35,000 nucleotides of DNA from Actinidia chinensis (Eukaryota; Streptophyta; Magnoliopsida; Ericales; Actinidiaceae), in the NCBI GenBank assembly GCA_009663005.1, contig VIGQ01001727.1, positions 22,501-57,500 on the forward strand. Direction: 5' to 3'. Below are positions 30,311 to 35,000 of the stretch, one piece after another (positions within the stretch are counted from its first letter, which is position 1; each line of letters starts with the position of its first letter). Below the pieces are notes generated by a model. That model had not been told where the DNA came from. It did no database searches and worked only from the letters and a program-made list of their open reading frames with translations. A program made the position numbers and the translations under genes.

Positions 30311-30788
30311 CGGGGTAGGTATATCTGTAAGATTACAGGGAATGGATCGATCATATTAATGATTTGTGTGAGCCCTAAAAATATGAGGACAGGAAAAATA
30401 TAAGCACACAAAGAGCAAGTATATTCCAACCGATTCACACAATCTCCACAAATATTAACAGCCTCCGAGACCAACAAATCAATTAATAATCCAGCTGAAC
30501 ACACAATCTCCACAGCAAACAAAAACTACCAAAAATTAAAAGAAAACCTATCCCCTCTAAATTCACCTCTTTTATATAATTTAATGCCTTAGACCCCTAA
30601 AAAAATATAAAAAATTAAAAACAAAAACAAATAAATCCGCGAAACTAACACCAAAAATGATAGAAAAAGGTTTACCGAATGGCCCTTAGTCGTAGATTCC
30701 TGTTGTCGTAGATGAGGTAAAGAAAAATTATAGGACTGAGGTTCATGTTCTAACACGCCTATTACGTCCCCTTGAGCGAAAGTATACC
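30311..30788 (-). other. Athila 5' leader
   Basis: This is the untranslated leader between the primer-binding site and gag on the minus strand. The open frame 30235-30522 extends from gag back into it but has no domain in that part. Confidence 0.5.
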
Positions 30789-30808
30789 TCCGCGAAAAAA
30801 CGGCGTCA
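30789..30808 (-). other. Athila primer-binding site (tRNA-Asp type, decayed)
   Basis: On the minus strand TGACGCCGTTTTTTCGCGGA lies a few bases after the 5' LTR, in an AAGTTT-TTGACGCCG context. Athila elements use a tRNA-Asp-complementary site resembling TGGCGCCGTTGCCGGGGA. The first part agrees apart from one base; the centre has mutated. Confidence 0.6.
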
Positions 30809-30814
30809 AAAACT

Positions 30815-32441
30815 TGATTAGCTCCTGAAGTGAATTATTTACCGCAAGTGTATGGGTAGCCGAGAAAGTAGTAATAAAACTCAAAAGTACGAATCCAACA
30901 AGGAGTGTTCCAAAGTAAAAAATAAGATAACTAAAACATAGTTCTCAAACCTAACGTACTCCTAACTATGCTGAAAAATATAAAAAAAATTAAAAATCGG
31001 AGTTTGGTTTTTGGTTGATAAATTACTTCTACATTGGAAAACAATTAAAATTGATTTATTAACACTGATAATAAAACTACTCAGAATCAATTGATCGAAT
31101 AAATAGGTTTATCAAAATTCCAAGGGAGGATTCTTATAACTCAAATCCTTTCGATTATACATCGTGGGTTCTCAGATTCGAAAGATTTAGCTTTGAAAAA
31201 AACAATTGTCTTCCAAGATTCAATTTGTGCAACAAATATAATGAACCCAACTCACGCAGAAAGTTTTAAAGGCAGTGTATATACTGAGTCTAGCAATTCA
31301 ATAATAAACGTTAGAATAAATCTGGTTGTTATAATCCAGGCCGTTGCTCATCGATTCCACATAATACAAATATATGAAACCCCCTCACCATAACGTTACA
31401 GACAAAGTATATACTAGGTAGGCCATCCACGCATATGTGTTAGCAAGAACATATTAAGACACTAGTTTTTCGAAGTATCTAAATGAAAGATACAAAGAAT
31501 AAATAAGAAAATATGCGTGATATTAAAATACCTCCATTGGTCATCCTTAATCCCCAATCAACTCTTCATAATCGATTCCCGAGTTGGGAAAAATTAGCGA
31601 GGCAATGGCTAATAAAAACAAACAACGATGTATTAAAAATATTACGGTAAAAAGTTTCATTAAATTAATAAAAACTTGAAGGTATATTTAAACCTAAGAG
31701 TAATAATGAAAACTAAGGTAAGAGGCCTGAAAAATAAAACCCTAAACTAAAACAATCTCGTTCATAAGACATAAAAAAGTATTTATAGACTTTCCAATTA
31801 AATCCTAGTAGGATTAGAAACAGTACAATTTCTTTTCCTGTGCTCGTCGTTATTTTCTCTTTTTTGACAACTTTATAGATCAAATCATCAATACTTATAC
31901 AAGCAAAATGGTATCCCTTTAAGATTTTTTTCAAACGCATTACAAATCAGATCAATCGTATATCGAGTAAAAATTATGGCCAAAATACCGGACTGGGTTC
32001 TTGCTACGTTGACGCCTTGTTCCTTTGCTTTCTGGCCGTTCGCACGGTTTTCACCACAATTTCTGAACTTTTTCTCTTAAGCGTTGAACTCCCATTTTAT
32101 TCTTGAATACATCATTCGCACGCCCAGTTAAAAATTAATTTTTTCAAGCCTTGCATATTTCGAACTGTAGGCATGGCGTTCTAACGCTCCTCTAACCTTC
32201 TCTCTTCTTGGCGTTCGACGCTTTTTTCCTTCCTTTCTTGGGCATTCAAACTCTTAGTATAATCTTTGCTCTCCATTGCCTTTTTCTTTTCTTTTCTTTC
32301 TTCCTCTTTTATTAACCTAGTCTGGCAATTGGGCTCAGACACAACTAGAAAGTATGACATACCATAAAAATAATACTTAAACTAATCAGGGACACTTAGG
32401 TTGGTTGTAAAACGGCACTTGGACTACAATTATGCAGTCCA
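30815..32441 (-). repeat. Athila 5' LTR (right copy)
   Basis: It is homologous end to end with 23963-25621. It starts TGGACTGCA and ends TAATCA on the minus strand, followed by the primer-binding site. In its U3 (32005-32250) the CpG motifs found in the left copy are largely mutated, for example GCGTTGACGCC and CATTCGCACGC, while the TATA context is kept. Confidence 0.9.
31778..31790 (-). promoter_or_regulatory. TATA box of Athila right LTR
   Basis: On the minus strand GTCTATAAATACT is followed by TTTTTTATG, as in the left LTR. This LTR would have driven transcription of the element. Confidence 0.6.
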
Positions 32442-33800
32442 ATCTGGGTTCTCTTAGTAAGGAGGGCGGGAGGTGCTTGGGCTGGATCGAATGGTGGAGA
32501 GGTGAGGAAGAACACTGTGAACCCCATAGGGCCTTCCATTGAGCCTCACTCAGCCAATTAATGCGAGTTGTTGTTCAGTATTGTCTCATTGAGGGTTCCT
32601 TGACTTTCAATAGTTTGACCTTGCTTCTCATATAGTCCTCTGAGCCTATTGTTTGTTGCCCTTGCTCGTATGGAGATCCCCAAGTGTATCAATGTATTGC
32701 TACTTGTCCTGTGTTGGGTTTTTGAATGATCTCTTTTTGACATTGCTTGATTCATCCCATGTGACTCACTCATTTGCCAAAGTACTCAAGGAACAACCGG
32801 AGCCCTCCTTCAGATTCAAGTTCCTTCTTGCAAGGATGCCCTCCATGCACGGAATACTCTCATTCCATAGGAGACTCATCACGGTCTCGATCCTCACCAG
32901 GCCCAATTCCTCATCTTGCATTGAATAGATTGAGGGATTTCAAATTTTCTTAACACCATCTTCATGATGACTATTCCTTCTTCTCCCTCATTATCCTCAC
33001 CTTCATCCTCATTTGTGAGTCAATGCTTCTACCCCTATTAATGTCGTGCTAGAGAACCCCTTGCTTATGTATTAATTTCTTGACTACTAAGTTTCACTCT
33101 AAAGTGGATTAAAAACTTTAGTTAGAAGAGCACCAAAAGATGAAGGGTCTCGACTAAACTATGGTTTCTACCCGGCCATCTATTTCAGGATTATGTAGTT
33201 TGAGGTTCAAGGTCCTCCATTGCAGCTTTGTAGATTATTAAAGTGTCCATGGTGGTCACTTGGTTTGTAGTGTCCACTTTGAAAATGATGTTATAAGCTA
33301 GTACCTGTGGAACAATCTAAACTCTTTCTTTTGGTCTTTTGTTTGAGTGACCCCTACGGTTCTATTTTTGGGCACATTACCTCATTCATGGTTCTTTTTA
33401 ACCACATTGATCGGTTTTGTTTTTTGTTTTTTTGTTTTGACTAGTTTGCTAATGAACATTCATTCTCCGTATTAGCAATCCCTGTGATCCTCTGAAAAGA
33501 ATCATGGGAGTTAGGAACTTCTTTTTTCCTCGGACCCTAGAGTGTATGGTATATACTCAATGTTTTTCTAGGGGTTGCCCTCTTCCAAATTACAATAGAA
33601 GAACCTTACCAAGTTGGTGAATACATCTGTTGGAAGAGTCCGAGCCTGTCATCCTAAAGTGCATGCCTCGAGCTAGCTCTTACGAAGATATTTAACAAAG
33701 AAAAGCTCATCTCAAATTCTCGCCACCGTGATGATTGGATGAATCCTTGAACTCAAGAGCCAGTCTTTTGGATCTCCATTGTTTTGTACAGTCGTGGTTT
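32442..33800 (-). pseudogene. Remnant of a plant transposon-associated ORF
   Basis: Six-frame reading of the minus strand gives, with frame changes, VFTNLVRFFYCNLEEGNP (about 33630-33580), VLAYNIIFKVDTTNQVTTMD (about 33300-33250), TLIIYKAAM (about 33245-33215), a KVFNPL-like then SKGFSS-like segment (about 33115-33055), and a charged tail with EDYMRSKVKLLKVKEPS (about 32645-32595). The order and residues such as NLVRxFYxNL resemble the 'putative plant transposon protein' ORFs often annotated beside Athila-like retrotransposons. The role of this family is not known. Stops and frameshifts are frequent, so it is dead. It abuts the Athila 5' LTR without a polypurine tract, suggesting that the Athila element inserted into it. 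The plus frame 32653-32928 is its shadow. Confidence 0.4.
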
Positions 33801-33838
33801 AATCCCATTTCTGGCTCAGCGGGGTTGGGTCAGCAACC

Positions 33839-33854
33839 CCTCGATCATTCGAGG
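33839..33854. repeat. Short perfect hairpin CCTCGA-TCAT-TCGAGG
   Basis: A 6-bp perfect stem with a 4-nt loop, between the TATA box at 33953-33964 and the decayed ORF on its downstream (minus) side. Confidence 0.7.
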
Positions 33855-33952
33855 CATCGCTTTGGTTCACACCATGGCTTGGAGAACTTAGAGCTTTTAA
33901 CTAGAATTTTTGATGAGTTTTGGGATGATAGAATCAAGGTGATAAGGGCCCT

Positions 33953-33964
33953 TTTTATATAGAG
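33953..33964 (-). promoter_or_regulatory. TATA box on the minus strand
   Basis: CTATATAAAAAGGGCCC on the minus strand is a strong plant-type TATA context. It could be the promoter of the LTR of Copia-6 on its right, and it also points at the decayed ORF on its left. Confidence 0.55.
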
Positions 33965-34640
33965 GATTAAAACTCTTAGAATTCTAGGATAGATTTAAAA
34001 GGTTTAAAACCTTAAATTTGAAAGAGTTTTTAAGAATTGGAAAAGTTGTTTCCCTCTACTCTTCCATTCTCAACTTCTATTTGGCACGTCCAGTCGACTA
34101 AAGTTTCAAATTTCAGTCAACAAAGTACTGTGATTCGACGACCGAATTTTCAAAGAAGGTGAACGCTTTTTGAGGCAGAGATTGAAAAAGCCCTAACAAT
34201 TTGTAATCAAGGAAGTTGAACAGTTAGGGTTCCTTTTTGGAATCGAAGAGAAGAGAGAGAAAGTAGATAGAATTTAAGATAATTTCAATGGGTTTTTAAA
34301 ACTCTCTTTATTTATTTTTTATTTTTTATTTTATCTCTTAAGTCCAACGTGACCTTTAAGTACGGGCTGCACGTGCCAGTAATTTCGGTCGCCAACTTCG
34401 ATCGACCGAAGTTGGCCATTCACGATTGAAGTTCATTAGTTACTATTATTCTTTGGCAATATAATTGATCTTTTTTACTTGTTTTCTTTGAGTTCACGTC
34501 ATCACTCTATATCTTGAACATGTTAAACAGATTCTTTGACATCCTATTTGCATATCAAAATTTGATACCTCAACACATTTTTTATCACTCAAACAAACAA
34601 TCAACATAGCATTTCAACACATAATTAAATTTTGACTAAT
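33965..34640 (-). repeat. Copia-6 LTR, U3 part, minus strand
   Basis: It lies between a minus-strand Copia RNase H tail and a minus-strand TATA box. It contains TCGATCGACCGAAGTTGG, a GTCGCCAACTTCG block (34389-34430) and other CGACCGAA or GTCGACT motifs (34093-34150), like those of the Copia-4 and Copia-5 LTRs. No repeat partner is in the window and neither end is fixed. The left limit (R/U5) may run past 33950. Confidence 0.4.
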
Positions 34641-34745
34641 ATTAGATTTTTATATGTTTTTTTTGGAGTTTTAATTAGATATATACCTTTTGATATAACT
34701 AACATCTTTTTAATGGCCAACTAATTCCGAAGTACAATAAGTTTT
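34641..34745 (-). other. Copia-6 sequence between RNase H and LTR
   Basis: AT-rich, with no clear polypurine tract; an A-run, ACTCCAAAAAAAAC on the minus strand (about 34652-34665), is the nearest purine-rich stretch. Confidence 0.3.
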
Positions 34746-35000
34746 TAATAAAATCAAATATTTTCCATTAGTTCGATATAACCCAGTTCCACATCTAATG
34801 AAATAAAATCTGTTCTCATCAAGGGGTTTTATAAAAATATCCGCGACCAATTTCTTGTCGGTGTGTACTCATATAAGTTCAATATCTCCCCTTGTGGACT
34901 GATTTTCTTAAAAATGTCGAATCTCAATGTATTTGTTCTTGAATATTGTAATTGACTTCTTAGATAATTCATGGCACTTTGTGTGCACATTAATTAGAAT
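34746..35000 (-). pseudogene. Copia-6 RNase H C-terminal remnant, cut by the window edge
   Basis: On the minus strand, almost in one frame from the window edge, it reads FKNKYIEIRHF (about 34940-34908), RGDIELI (about 34895-34875), VHTDKKLVADIFIKPLDENR (about 34871-34812) and FYFIRCGTGLY. These match the end of plant Copia pol, whose intact form has a TKHIEIRHHF, GDI, TDxQLADIFTKPL and FxxxRxELG order. Two stop codons interrupt it (after IEIRHF and after IELI). The rest of the element lies beyond the window's right edge. Confidence 0.8.

Larger units (their letters stand above)
23963..32441 (-). mobile_element. Athila-type Ty3/gypsy element lacking reverse transcriptase and integrase
   Basis: Two ~1.64-kb LTRs (23963-25621 and 30815-32441) enclose 5.2 kb. 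In minus order the interior has a tRNA-Asp-like primer-binding site beside the right LTR, gag, protease, 2.2 kb of non-coding sequence, and a polypurine tract beside the left LTR. The protease flank KYKDPGCPTISCIIR and the LLDL(G/W) site identify the Athila lineage. Full Athila elements exceed 10 kb and carry RT, RNase H and integrase after the protease; none is recognisable here. The LTRs differ by many substitutions and indels, and no target-site duplication is evident (TGGGG at left, ATCTG at right). It may be an old deletion derivative, or a non-autonomous subfamily if other copies share this layout. Confidence 0.85.

Noticed and set aside
1..35000. tRNA, rRNA or other structured RNA genes
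   Set aside because: No cloverleaf with A/B boxes or conserved rRNA segment was recognised by eye; the tRNA-like matches are retrotransposon primer-binding sites.

Overview
The window looks like plant nuclear DNA, probably dicot and probably heterochromatic. It is A+T-rich, has no bacterial-style gene packing, and almost everything that can be recognised is a decayed LTR retrotransposon of the plant Copia or Athila (Ty3/gypsy) type. I find no intact host gene, no tRNA or rRNA gene and no CRISPR array. The longest open frame (170 codons, minus, 13734-14246) lies inside a retrotransposon LTR. The species cannot be named from the sequence.

Layout. 1-4953: mostly anonymous AT-rich DNA. It holds a 761-bp foldback element with about 215-bp inverted ends and an A-rich target-site duplication (1476-2236), a 5-unit minisatellite (2960-3232) next to a probable minus-strand Copia LTR end, a 23-bp C tract, and three tandem copies of a ~142-bp GA/G-rich unit (3952-4376). 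4954-14361: a minus-strand Copia element (here Copia-1) with two LTRs, a polypurine tract, a primer-binding site and gag. It carries a nested, internally deleted plus-strand Copia (Copia-2, 7474-10053), and its upstream LTR is split by a 1.66-kb insertion (12176-13835). Copia-1 itself interrupts the left LTR of a short, apparently non-coding LTR element (14362-15959).

15960-21060: anonymous DNA with a small palindromic duplication, then a minus-strand Copia integrase/reverse-transcriptase remnant (16790-17920). This is cut at 17924 by a long plus-strand Copia LTR with leader and gag start, which in turn runs into a related LTR on the opposite strand (about 19860-21060). 21061-23962: unassigned, with a cluster of TTCGAACG-like motifs and features suggesting a decayed gypsy-type LTR. 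23963-32441: a minus-strand Athila element of about 8.5 kb with both LTRs, PPT, PBS, gag and protease but no detectable reverse transcriptase, RNase H or integrase. 32442-33800: a minus-strand remnant resembling the plant transposon-associated ORF often found with Athila-like elements. 33950-35000: the 3' end of another minus-strand Copia (RNase H tail plus LTR) running off the window edge.

The window therefore records layers of retrotransposon insertion, deletion and mutation. Nothing here makes up a working multi-gene system. The most notable signals are the foldback element, the depth of nesting, the deletion derivatives, and a shared LTR design: clusters of short CpG-containing palindromic motifs upstream of a TATA box in families that are otherwise unrelated.
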